From positions 11,736,115-11,800,114 of the forward strand of contig OY979729.1 in assembly GCA_963855995.1 (NCBI GenBank): a DNA stretch of 64,000 bases. The letters are read 5' to 3'. The DNA is from Muricea muricata. Its lineage: Eukaryota; Cnidaria; Anthozoa; Malacalcyonacea; Plexauridae. The position numbers were made by a program, and so were the translations under genes. Of this stretch, positions 48,401-58,252 are shown in pieces (position 1 is the stretch's first letter; the number at the start of each line of letters is the position of its first letter). Under the pieces are notes generated by a model, which made no database searches, was not told where the DNA came from, and was given only the letters and a program-made list of their open reading frames with translations.

Positions 48401-51400
48401 GTTCCCCAACATGGAATAGTTAAGTTTCACGAGCTTCGACTCACGGACGAAATGCCCGAACTCATGGTACACATGGAAAGCGGTATGTCGACAACTTCCG
48501 AGTCGCTGCTCGAGAGGTTGATCGGACAGATTCGTGAGAACATCGGAGTAGAGCCGGCATGCGGCAGCTCCGTCTCAACGATGTCATCTAGTCTGTCTGG
48601 AAGTGATATAGATGAGCCGCCAAGTCCGTTCGAGAGTTCCCAGTCAAGATCGCGCGGCTCCAGTGAGGCTGGTAGTCTTCCATCAACACCATCCACGTTA
48701 TCGTATTTGAAAAATGGTTTCTTGAAGAAAGGTAATGTGGACACGGTGGTTTTTATTTCGCTGCTATCCAGTATAAATAAGTTAGTTTAGTTTAGGTTTC
48801 CTTCTGTAGTGACACTGGATCAATAAGAGACGATCCTTACTGGACCTCTAGGAGGAACAGTTTAGAACTGATAGAGCTATCCAGTATAAATAAAGTTAGT
48901 TTAGTGTAGATTTCCTCCTGTAGAAACACTAGATCGGTAAGAGATGATCCTTACTGGATCTGTAGGAAGAGCAGTTTAAAACCGATAGAGCTATCCAGCA
49001 TAGGTTAAGGTAGCTGAGTCTAGGTCTTCTTGTAATAATATCACTGGTCAATGATAAGGTCATCGTTATAAGTTATTCTGTGTATACTATTAGCAGGCTA
49101 GGTCATGAGTACTGAGACAAAAACACTCTATCCGCTCTTGATAGGCTTACGCAAGTTAAACGGCATACGTCAAGACGAAGACGTGAAAACGACTCTTCCT
49201 GTTCAAGTATTATACGATACTCTAATCGCTCCTGTTGAAGAGTTCCTCCCCAGGTCCCCGCAACCGGACGGCAGTCTACAAGACCTCGTCCTAGTCCTCC
49301 AAGGCGACCTTTACCTCGTACCATTCTCCTTACTACACGGTCACTCCAAAGATTACCTTCACAAACGGTTTTCGCTTCTAACTGTGCCTTCGATACGAGC
49401 GTTGCTGTTAGCCCCGAAAACCCCTCGTAAACCGCAGACAACGCGATTTGTAGTCGGGGATCCACAGTTACCCCTCTCTTTCGATCAGTACCGATGTGCC
49501 CCTGGTACCCAAAGCGAAGCTGAGCTGGTGGGAACGTTATTCGGCACCAAACCTCTGACTGGAAAGGATGCGAGCAAGGATGTGGTGTGCAGGAAAGCTG
49601 AAGAGGCAGAGTGCATCCATTTCGCCACAAACACTTCGTGGAAGCATTCAGCGTTGGTTCTTGCACCAAGTAAAGAACGCAATAGGTGACTGGTGTATTT
49701 TGAACACGATACGGCCAAAACGCCGCAGACTTTGCAAGTTGTCAATTTTTGTCGGCATGTCACAACTTGTCAACAGGTTACGACAAACTTGTCGGTTCCA
49801 TTAAGTTCTAACAAGTCTGTTAAAATCACGCTTGTTGCAACTTGTCATCTGCAGACTTGTTACAACTTGTTGAAACAACTTGCAGCAAGCTTGTGGATAA
49901 CATGTTTTGACAGTCAACTTGCAACAAGTCTGTTGACAACTTGAAACAGACTTGTCGTTAACAAGCTGTCGCAAGCCATGCGAACGCATCCTGATACCGG
50001 CTTGTTGATAAGTCGAATTTTTGGCTGCGGACTGGACGATAGTTAACTGTCAAACGTTAGCGAAAGTTACTCCCGAAAAGTCTTCTGATAAAAGTCTTTT
50101 ATTTCAACAGGGACTCAGATAGCACCGACAGCTTTATGCCAACCTTAACGGATTTCCTTCTGACCGCTTCAGAAATATCTTACATGACGTTTCCGGCAAA
50201 AATGATCGTCTTAAGCTGTCTGCAAAACGAAAGCAGGAATAAAATGACTTTAGACGGACTGCTCTGTTTGGTACGCTCATTCCTATTGGCTGGATGCAGT
50301 TGTGTCTTGGTACCGCTATGGCCTGTCCCCGAGCCCGCGTACAGGCTGTTGCTGCAGGGATTTTATAAGCGATTTCTGCGTGGTATGCGCGCGAGTCGTG
50401 CCCTCGCACACGCAGTAAAGCTCGTAGAAAGTAACAAGGAGTTTGATCATCCATCAAATTGGGCCGGCTTTGTGTTGGTTGGACGAGATGTGAAGGTTAA
50501 TAAGAAAACCGTGCAACTACGAGAAGCTTTGATTGTCCTGATCGAGTCCACGGCAAACTGCAGGGAAGCGCTGAAAGTTATTTTACATCTTGTAAGTCTT
50601 GAGAAGTAGTAGTTTATGCATGTGCTATTTTGCCTAAAAGAAATAAAGTTAGTTTAGGTTTCCTCCTGTTGTAACACTGGATCAATAAGAGATGATCCTT
50701 ACTGGACCTTTAGGAAGAACAGTTTAGAACTGATAGAGCTATCCAGTATAAATAAAGTTAGTTTAGTTTAGGTTTCCACCTGTAGTAACACTAGATCAAT
50801 AAGAGATGATCCTTATACTGGACCTTTAGGAAGAACAGTTTAGAACTGATAGAGCTATCCAGTATAAATAAAGTTAGTTTAGTTTAGGTTCCTCCTGTAG
50901 AAACACTGGATCAATAAGAGACGATCGTTACTTGACCTTTAGGAAGAACAATTTAGAACTGATAGAGCTATCCAATATAAATAAAGTTAGTTTAGTTTAG
51001 GTAGGTGTTTTCATCAGCAGCAATAATACCGGAGCTATCCTGTATAATTAAAGTGTGCTGAGATCATATCTTATTCTGATCGTGCTTTCATTGTTTAACA
51101 GATAGACAAAGCAAACCAACGTCTGCTCAACAACAACACGTCACTAATGTACACAGCTGAGGCGAGCATTGAGACAAAACTTGGTGAAGCTCAGGGTTGG
51201 AAAGATGTTCTTACGGCTGCCGGCTTTCGCTTTAGAAAGGCGGCGAAGAATTTACCTGACGCTGTCTTTTTCCCGCTCAAAGATGAGAAAGGAAAGCTCC
51301 GACAGTGTGGCGACATCTTACGATCGTTACTGGGTACGGTACATCGAGAAATATTATCACTGAAAGGGCAACTGAGCCCAAATACGACTAAAATGAACAG

Positions 51401-53524
51401 TTGTATTTAGTCTGCATTTTGTAATGTTTGTAGGTTTGAGTCCAACAACATTGCAAGCCATCTCGAAGGTGTTATCATCTCCAACTCTTGTGAGGGCCCT
51501 GTTGGATTTGGTAAGCATGTATCCAGTTTATTGCAGGTTACCATCCATGTAGAAAACAAACCCTTTGAAAATTCAACACATTTAATGCGTTTGTTAGCTA
51601 AAGACACTTCTCGGATTCATCTTCTGGGCATAAAAACTGTTTCTTTTAACTTTTCATATGCCGCCTAGATTTCAAGCTTTGTCACTCGAGCATTTTCCCC
51701 CAGCAAGTTTACTTATTAGAATACGTTCATAGGAGAATTTGTTTTGAACTATGACAGTTCTTGACAGTCAAAAAGCGTTATTGACATGCTGTTTTCAATC
51801 TTTCAGTTCAACTTGGTTCTCTCCAGTTTTGCGAAAGGTTTAAACAATGTCCAAGTTCCGCTTCAGCTCAATCTCTGGCATATGATTGGCTGTCATGAAC
51901 TGCTGGCGTCAATGGGATTTGACCTACTTGGTGTAGGAAAAGATGAAGTGATGCTGCGTTCAGGAGGGGTAAACAGTCGCCGTGTGTTGCAGTGTGCTGT
52001 CGTAGGATTGAACACTTTGACCGGTAAGTGCTTTGATTTCCCTGTGGGGGAGGGGGGGGGGGGGGCTCTTGCACGTAACTCTCTTGAAATTTTCCGTGAA
52101 TGAAGAATAGATTTATATGGTCAAACTTTCGTCTTCTAGGCGGCTTAGGAACAGACAATATTGAATTCAACGGCGAGTTCCCGTTACGGCGTTCTGGATC
52201 TGATTCCAGTCTGAAAAGTTCAGTTTCGACCATATCTAGTTTTAGTTACGCCAGTGCCGAACGCACAATTCAGGCACGATCGTATCACGGCAGTTCACGA
52301 AAGAGCTACGCGAGCGATATTGAATCCATACTCGATGACCTTGAGAAGTGTCAAGAGGAGTCAAGCGTCGATCCAGACATCACCGATGATTTTCCGAATG
52401 CTTCCGATGATATTCCGATAAATTACGAGAGTCGAGCGCTGTCATTGGACAAAAAGCCTAACACCAGAATGAATACAGCAGGGAATATGAATTCGCCAAA
52501 ACGGAGCCAGGTAAACATTTCGCAGAATATCAATTCTCCAGCACTGAGCGAAATAGATGGACTGAAGTTCGACAATTCGTCTCCTTTCCTGAACAACAAT
52601 ACTATTGCACCACCGGAAGTATCGGGAAGTCCACTGAGCCCGTCATCGTCCAGCGGTAAACCATCAGTGTCCAGTCCTATCAGCATGAACGGCCATGCGA
52701 ATGAACATTGGGAAAATCCGAACATGATGGCAAATTCGCCTGTTGTCGATCGAACATCGTTTCCATTTCCGGCACATTTTCGCGATACTTCGGATTCAGT
52801 CGACTCAGAATCGTCAACGAGCGTAAGTAGTCCCGTACATAAGACCCCTGGGAGCATTAACCTTATGCAAAAACGTGTGAATGGTGTGAGGCATAATCGT
52901 GGTGATGGACATGGCGTAAGCAATGGGAATGGTGTTGACAGGTCGCCGCAAATGAGAAGAGGGAACTTACGCCGAGGGTTTAATGCCGTAGAACACGAAG
53001 TCGATCTGTCATATGACGTTGATAAAACACGTGACATCACACATGATCAAGATGCATTGGCTCATCAAAAGAATGGAACAACCCGATATAGATCTGTTTC
53101 ATTTGATAGCGTTGTTGATAGTGACGACACCGGTGATTCCAAAGATTGCAGACCGAATGATGTCGAGACTTTCCACGCACTTATTCAAAACACGCGTGGA
53201 ACACGCAGGACCGTGTACACGCGCGGCGATAAATCTAATATGAACAAAAGGTTTTCGAAATCTGAAGAAATTTTGCAGTCTGCTGGACAAGGCCAGGAAC
53301 AACGCGAGATTTTCTCCATGGAACTCGATACGGACACCAATGGCGCGATGAGTGATAGACCACGTGATTCTGACGTCACTTCCGGCATATCAAGCAGTTC
53401 TAGTGTCCAAGACACGCGGTTACAGAATGGCACGAAAGCTTATGCACAAGCTAAGCCCACGAGAAGAAAGCTGAAGAGTGAATATTTAGCAAGTTTGAAA
53501 AATCTTCAAGCTTCGTCGTGTTAA
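30404..53524 (+). CDS. TTC28: tetratricopeptide repeat protein 28 (TPR array plus CHAT domain), 13 exons
   Basis: Exons: 30404-30652, 42531-42678, 43193-45440, 46069-46300, 46797-47140, 47460-47619, 48161-48731, 49102-49685, 50111-50591, 51102-51333, 51434-51510, 51807-52023, 52140-53524; about 2,308 aa. Order: N-terminal TPRs (SLDPNNHVLYTNRSAVYLK, AHYRQAVAMQCMGKYHEAL), a run of about 20 TPR-like repeats with the A-x-GNLG-x-A-Y core, mostly in one 2.2-kb exon, a CHAT domain (exons 7-9; LVLQGDLYLVPFSLLHG, LVPLWPVPEPAYRLLL), a conserved region (exons 10-12) and a Ser-rich low-complexity tail. Human TTC28 (TPRBK) acts in mitosis at the spindle midzone with Aurora B. The 48731/49102 junction does not keep phase (1 to 0), so that boundary is uncertain. 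The CHAT His and Cys look lost. Confidence 0.93.
33955..34460 (+). repeat. TTGCAACTTGTC repeat family with a 25-bp tandem core
   Basis: The 25-bp unit GCAACTTGTCATTTGCAGAC+TTCTT repeats about eight times from 34016 to 34225, flanked by diverged CAACTTGT/ACAAGTTG words and a GCGCTTCCTGATA segment. Because 25 is not a multiple of 3, it is open in several frames, giving repetitive false ORFs. Related copies lie at 47.8, 49.7, 59.2 and 62.5 kb. Confidence 0.85.
36293..36335 (-). repeat. reverse copy of the dispersed GGGAGGAAACC core
   Basis: CTCCGGATACTCTGGTTTCC followed by TCCCACAGG is the reverse complement of the conserved core seen at 4.98 kb. Confidence 0.5.
36495..36770 (-). repeat. 114-bp repeat family, about 2.5 units, reverse
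   Basis: Reverse-orientation units with ACTGGATAGCTCTATCAGTT, GTCCAGTAAGGATCATC and GAGGAAACCTAAACTAAACT landmarks, as in the plus-strand arrays in other TTC28 introns. Confidence 0.8.
37350..37597. mobile_element. MITE, about 250 bp, with about 55-bp inverted termini
   Basis: The left end GGGGTCGGTCGTACGAAAG and reversed right end GGGTTGGTTGTAAGAAAG continue into ATAGCGCTATCCACTGGATA-type sequence, forming long imperfect inverted termini. No coding capacity. Relatives lie at 13.3-13.9 kb and at the window end (63.95 kb). Confidence 0.75.
39443..39785 (+). repeat. 193-bp tandem duplication
   Basis: ACCTTAGTAT...TTGTTTGTTTGAGTTCAG...AATGCTCGGCGTATAACCCC occurs twice, starting at 39443 and 39636, with few differences. 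Confidence 0.8.
40590..40895. mobile_element. back-to-back pair of tRNA-derived SINE copies
   Basis: The minus-strand copy (40690-40590) reads GGTCGTAGGTTCGATTCCCA (B box) then TTTTTCAGCTAGCCCGGTGT. The plus-strand copy (40722-40895) reads CGCGTAGCTCAGTTGG (A box), an anticodon-arm-like TTGGGCTGGTATTCCCAA, a degenerate B box GGTCGATTGACGCC, then TTTTCAGCTTGCCCGGTGCGG. The two heads face each other. The body resembles the fragment at 19.93-20.12 kb. Confidence 0.75.
42346..42420 (+). CDS. TTC28: alternative first coding exon of TTC28
   Basis: ATG at 42346 opens 25 codons (MKRHAFARKSEGSPSSGYIF and five more) ending exactly at the strong donor AGG|GTAAGACG, phase 0. The next TTC28 exon (42531, acceptor TATCTTGCAG) also begins in phase 0, so the splice is in frame. 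The product would lack the first TPR encoded 12 kb upstream. Supported by frame, start and donor only; no expression data. Confidence 0.55.
42825..43150 (+). repeat. 114-bp repeat array in TTC28 intron 2
   Basis: About three units running GGTTTCCTCCTGTAGTAACA, CTGGATCAATAAGAGATGAT, CCTTACTGGACCTCTAGGAA, GAACAGTTTAGAACTGATAG, AGCTATCCAGTATAAATAAA, GTTAGTTTAGTTTA. The array ends about 40 bp before exon 3. Confidence 0.85.
46358..46755 (+). repeat. 114-bp repeat array in TTC28 intron 4
   Basis: More than three units with the same landmarks, one with a small insertion (CTGGATCCTACGAAGAAC). It ends about 40 bp upstream of exon 5. Confidence 0.85.
47812..48040 (+). repeat. TTGCAACTTGTC-family repeat in TTC28 intron 6
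   Basis: Diverged words TAGCTTGTCAGCAAGTTGCA, AAACAACTTGCAGCAAGCCT and CTCGTTGCAACTTGCGCG. A C-homopolymer follows near 48108. Confidence 0.7.
48765..49030 (+). repeat. 114-bp repeat array in TTC28 intron 7
   Basis: About 2.3 units, the last degenerate. It fills almost the whole 370-bp intron between exons 7 and 8, whose splice phases do not match. Confidence 0.8.
49735..50005 (+). repeat. TTGCAACTTGTC-family repeat in TTC28 intron 8
   Basis: Words such as CTTGTTGCAACTTGTCATCT, ACTTGCAGCAAGCTTGTGGA and GCGAACGCATCCTGATACC, the latter shared with the copies at 34.3 and 62.7 kb. Confidence 0.75.
50638..51003 (+). repeat. 114-bp repeat array in TTC28 intron 9
   Basis: Three units whose CCTCCTG/CCACCTG landmark recurs at 50662, 50776 and 50891, giving periods of 114 and 115 bp. 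This is the cleanest place to read the unit. Confidence 0.9.
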
Positions 53525-54335
53525 TGCAGCCGTTTTGAACGAATGTAATCTCACACAAGAACACGTTCCTATGAAATAGGAAGCCACAGAATTCGCACTG
53601 GTGATCGTATCTTTAAAAGAAACCTTTAGTTATGAGGCAATTAATTTCAATGAATGTTGGAAGGTACTAAAGCATCTACGAATGTACGGAGGGGAAGATG
53701 GTAAAAGAAAATTTTCAAAGAAAATTTAGTGCTTCACTTTTGTGATCGATTTAGAAGAGGTAATAAAAAACGTTCTAAGGCGCTTATTTTTTTATGGTGA
53801 ACAAATGATTTTTCTAGTAAAGAATTTAGTAAGTTAAGTGTAGTCTGTAATTAGCAGACAAAACGAACATGAAGTACACTAGATAGCCGCAGTTACAATC
53901 TATTGAGCACACGCACAAGCACCTAAAATATATTTAAAATTTTGACGATGATTTGCAAGTTCTGAATTGTATATATAACGTTATTTATATTATTGATTAT
54001 AATGATCACAAAGTATGACGTGATGTCATTATGACTAAATGTTTTGGCTTACAAATGAATCAAATTTGAGATTCGAAAGTTTCTAATTATTGTGTAACGA
54101 TATTTTTGTATTATGGCGTGTGAAGTACAAGCTTTTCGCAATCCACTAGACGACTGTAAGATAGTTTTACATTACTAGTATATCAGCGATAATTAAATAT
54201 ATGCAGTCACTGTCAAATAGATGATATAGCCGCCAATTGCATACACCACCACGAATGTAGATATGAATTATTTCTATAATTATATAATTTTGTATTTGAG
54301 CGTGAAGTAAATAAATTTGACTTGGGGTTGTGGTA
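53525..54335 (+). other. TTC28: TTC28 3' untranslated region and poly(A) signal
   Basis: AT-rich, no open frame, ending with AATAAA at 54309-54314. The 114-bp repeat begins about 40 bp further on, so the 3' end was placed before it. Confidence 0.55.
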
Positions 54336-54374
54336 AAGTTGTGTTTCTATACTAGCTGGAATTACCTGCACCAA

Positions 54375-54650
54375 GGCCAGTAAGGCCATCATCTCTTATT
54401 GTCCAGTATTACTACAGCTTGGAGGAAACCTAAACTAAACTTACTTTATTTATACTGGACAACTTTGTCAGTTCTAAACTGTTCTTCCTAGAAGTCCAGT
54501 AAGGATCATCTCTTATAGATCCAGTGCTACTGCGGAAGAAAACCTAAACTAAACTAACTTTATTTATACTGGATAGCTCTATCAGTTCTAAACTGTTCTT
54601 TCTAGAGGTCCAGCAAGGATCGTCTCTTATTCGAGCTATGTTACAACAAG
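54375..54650 (-). repeat. 114-bp repeat array between TTC28 and CCDC74, reverse
   Basis: About 2.5 reverse units (GGAGGAAACCTAAACTAAAC, TTATTTATACTGGATAGCTC, GTCCAGTAAGGATCATC). Confidence 0.8.
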
Positions 54651-54821
54651 AGGAACAAAATAAAACACAAGTTTAGTTCGCGTTTCTAATAAAAGTGTTA
54701 ATATCTTGCCAGTTTTTTGACTACTAATCTTGTACACACAAGTTCGATAATAAATTTCATTGTGTTCCATGTTCACAACATAAGAAATCTTCTCCCACTG
54801 ACTCAGACTCAGTGAGACAAT

Positions 54822-57415
54822 TCAGCAGTTCATGTCCCTCTTGCTACGCCCACGAAGAACGGCCTGTTGTCCGCGACGACGTTCCGCCACGTTGCCTGAA
54901 CCAGCAGGTCGTAGCGCTGGAAGAATGACGCTGTTCTGGTCGTAATGAGCTGTTCTGCTCTTCATCCTGCAAGGTACGAAATGTTGTCGAACTGACGTTA
55001 GACGATTTGAAATGTTTTGAGAAATGATAAAGCTATCCAGTATAAATAAAGTTAGTTTAGTTGAGGTTTCCTCCTGAAGTAACACTGGATCAATAAGAGA
55101 TGATCCTTACTGGACCTCTAGGAACAACAGTTTAGAACTGATAGAGCTATGTAACTAGCAACTTGTAATTAACAGTTTAGGAGAACTTACGTTTTTGTAA
55201 CAAGATAAGTATCAGGAGGAAGCTTGCCTGCATAACCTCCATCCTTCAATTCTTCTTTTAACTTTGTAAGCTGAAAAAAAATCAGTAGTTAACGATATAC
55301 CGTTGATGATGGCTGACATTTGCGTATCCTGGTGGAAAACGTGTACGATTCTCTGACCTCTTGTCCTTGTTTTTTATTTGTGTCTTCAAGATAATGTATG
55401 ATGTCCTTGCATTCCGATATCGTGGGTGATCTAGAACCAGCACCTGTGGAAGGCTTCACGTATATCTCGCCTTTCTTACCAAATGTTACTTGAAGAACTG
55501 TGGTTTTCCCAGGACTAAACAAGTTTAAGTGTTCGATGTTTTGATCTCGTAAGCTCTCTTGACTCGACAGGTGTTCTGCGCTCTTGGACGGTCCGTGGCC
55601 GTCTTGTAAGCTGTTCCTACTTTGGGAGTTCTGTAGCTTCGTTTGACTCGAAACGGGTGGTAGAGTTCTGTATCGTTTGCCAGAGAGCTCCCTAGATTAA
55701 CGCAATATACAGTTTTCATGAGCGCAGTTTTACCTCCTGAGGTAACACTGGAACAATAATAGATGATCCATACTTAGCGGACTTTACGAATGATTTCCAT
55801 GGAGTTCGTAATTAGCCTCTTACCTTTCACCTAAACGTCTCGTTAAATCAACGTTTTGTTTCTGTGCTTCAATCAAAGATAACTTCATGTTCTTCATCTC
55901 CGTTTCCAGACGTCGAACTTTGCTTCTATAGTAACTGCTATTGGTCCTTGGCCTGGACTCTGCCGCTGTAACATTGTGAGCAAAAAGAAATTAAATCTTG
56001 TGTTCTTTAATCAGGGGTGTTTGGAGGGGGGGCAAAAGAGGTAACTTGCCCTGGGCCCCGGACTTAAGGGTCCCCGAAAGCAGAATAGAAATGAAAAGTG
56101 AGTACCATTGTGTTTGGGGGGGGGGGGGTAACTGAACATTTTGCCCCAGGCCCCTAAAATTGTCTGGGTGGCCCGGTTTAATGTTGAGGAATGGGGCAGA
56201 ATAGAGTGTTGGTAATGACACTGGTAAGTATCAATTGAGTCAGTCAATTGGAAATTGAATATGTGAAGGTGTGGGCAGGGGGCAATACCATATTGGAAGG
56301 CATGGGAGAGGGGGTACAATATTTGAATGGGTGAGCAGGGGGAGGTACAATATTTGAAGTCATGGGCAGGGAGTATACAATATGTAAAAGGTGGGCAGGG
56401 GGGTGAGAAGATATTTGGAGTAATGTTGAAAACCCATTTTTGATCTGTTAAGCCACAATCTTTGCAACCTCTTGCTTTGTCTAGAAAGAGGATGACATGT
56501 TCTTGCAACATTAGTATTCAATATTTGAAGAGAGAATAGGCACTTAATAAACAGATGTTTTGGAAATGTACTCTACTCTCTGTAAAACAATCTAGCATTA
56601 CTTCCATGCAATATACTTGCAATATGCTTCAAAAATCTCTCCACAGTTTAGCCATAAGTTTGTGCATGGGGCTAATACATTATTCATTTCAAAAGCCATA
56701 TTTTCTGTTTGTATAAGTTTAGTGCGGTTTATATTAATGATCAAAACACAGCTGCAGTGCGAAATGTATTTGCTTTACACTACGTTTAATAAAACATTTT
56801 CTTATCAGACTAACCTGACGCCGGCGAAGAATATTCATTTGTCACAATTAACTTGAAATTTAATTCTAAAAAATAACAAAAGCGAGTTAAAACATTTCTT
56901 ACAATATAAACTTCCCCGTGTGTTTAGCATATTTCATAGAATAGATCATGATTTAAAGTTTGGATTTGAGAATAAGAAAAACGATTCATTGCGCGTACGA
57001 AATCAAACCAGGAAATATAGTTTGGTGTTAAGATACAAAACGAAATGCATATATAATCAAGAAGTTCTGAACCTTTATTCTCGCTTTTAAGTTTCTCGAT
57101 TTCTTCATGTAATTTCGACAGTGTTTCTTGGTGTTGTTCTTGTAAAAAGGAGAGACTTTTCTGCAATTGTGCCTCTCTTCTGAACCTCGTTTTCTCCTGA
57201 GGCGACAAAGGCGCTGAAACTATTCGGCCAGTTGATTTTGCAGAATCTGGAAGTTTTATTAATCCACTATCTTTACGAGATGGGGCTGGAGTCCCAACTT
57301 GATTTGCGATTGAGGCAAACTCTGGATCTTTCGTTATAGATCTCTGTACTTTTCTTCTTTCCAAAGAGCTTCGCGACCATGAAGGCAAGTTTGTAAGCGG
57401 CGGGAGCTTGGACAT
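54822..57415 (-). CDS. CCDC74: coiled-coil domain-containing protein 74, complete, five exons
   Basis: Exons (minus): 57415-57073, 55965-55824, 55691-55358, 55270-55191, 54966-54822; phases join to 347 aa. It opens MSKLPPLTNLPSWSRSS. A coiled coil follows at about 85-115 (QKSLSFLQEQHQETLSKLHE), closely matching the [20 protein letters not shown] block of human CCDC74A/B. A second coiled coil is in exon 2 (KVRRLETEMKNMKLSLIEAQ). Exon 3 ends with ISECKDIIHYLEDTNKKQGQ. The tail ILPALRPAGSGNVAERRRGQ matches the family's ILPALK...AERQKR end. The exon 3 donor (GAG|GTCAGAG) is weak. Human CCDC74 proteins are linked to microtubules/spindle and cilia. It is divergent from KIAA0753. Confidence 0.85.
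55025..55150 (+). repeat. single 114-bp repeat unit in CCDC74 intron 4
   Basis: One unit in plus orientation (antisense to CCDC74), AGCTATCCAGTATAAATAAA through ACAGTTTAGAACTGATAGAG. A short partial piece lies near 55725-55770. Confidence 0.8.
56265..56420 (+). repeat. G-rich minisatellite in CCDC74 intron 1
   Basis: Units of about 33 bp such as GGTACAATATTTGAAGTCAT followed by GGGCAGGGGG. Just upstream (56010-56180) are two GGCCCC-rich dispersed segments with a G homopolymer at about 56117. They create a 166-codon false antisense frame. Confidence 0.7.
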
Positions 57416-58252
57416 TTTTTACACGTAAGTCCTAGTGACCTTATGCTAGAACAAAACTGTTTTGAAATATCACAATTTTATTCGGAGGACGTCCTTCTCA
57501 TCTAAAAATCTCGCCAAATAAAGTGTCTTGCTCCGCCCAAACTCCGCTAAGGTTTCCTGCCAGTAGAACAGACAGCAAGAAGCACAAATTTACAATAATT
57601 TAAATTCTCGCCATGAAATTTAAAGCTGCCATCTCCGAGTATTTTCATTAAGAGACAAATTGTCTCCGTTGCTAAGATACAATCGCGTTAGCAGTTCTAT
57701 AATTTATAAGGGTAGAAAAATTGCAATGTTTACATTGAAACTAACCGCAAAATTTAATAGTTTCTCTAAATTATATATTCTGGTGAATAAAATATAGGTC
57801 CGCAGTGAAAAATGTTGGTTTTTTATTCATCTTTCGTTTTCATTTCATAGATTTTTATCAAAGGAATAAATTGTCTTTTGCTCGGAAACTGTCGATAATA
57901 GGTCGGAGGACGACGTAGCAGGTGAGTGGAAATTATTCAAAATGGCGGCAAATTGAAAGTTTTTGAAAATCGGGAAAAGAACAAGAAATATGATTTGAAA
58001 ACGATTCGTGACAAGTATGTACGCTTTCTTGTGCAGAGTGTGGTAGTTTAGCTCATTAAAAAGTACAAAATCTTCTTTAAAAATTGTCACTCAGCTCTTT
58101 TTTGATACGTGTCCTAGCCAGTAGCCAATGATGTTTCACAAAAGTAGACAAACTGGAAACCATTGTTTCCTAGCTATGTTTCACAAAGGTGGACAGACCA
58201 GGAAACATTGTTTCTTAGCCATTTCATGTTTTTTCACTATGTCTAGCTAGCA
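57416..58252. promoter_or_regulatory. divergent intergenic region between CCDC74 and KIAA0753
   Basis: About 840 bp between the start codons of two divergent genes. It contains an AAAATGGCGGCAAA motif (57946) and, from 58116 to 58230, a two-copy tandem repeat of about 50 bp (ATGTTTCACAAA...GGAAAC...ATTGTTTCCTAGC). I found no convincing X-box. Possible shared promoter. Confidence 0.45.

Noticed and set aside
49103-49669. 188-codon minus-strand frame
   Set aside because: Antisense shadow of TTC28 exon 8, which is supported by the CHAT-domain match and splice phases.
52050-52065. G/C homopolymer runs here and near 22465, 34318, 40238, 48108 and 56118
   Set aside because: Simple mononucleotide tracts in introns; likely slippage or assembly noise, with no feature attached.
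52423-53040. 205-codon minus-strand frame
   Set aside because: Antisense shadow of the Ser-rich last exon of TTC28.
56011-56511. 166-codon minus-strand frame
   Set aside because: Runs over a G-rich minisatellite and dispersed repeats in CCDC74 intron 1; no resemblance to a protein family.
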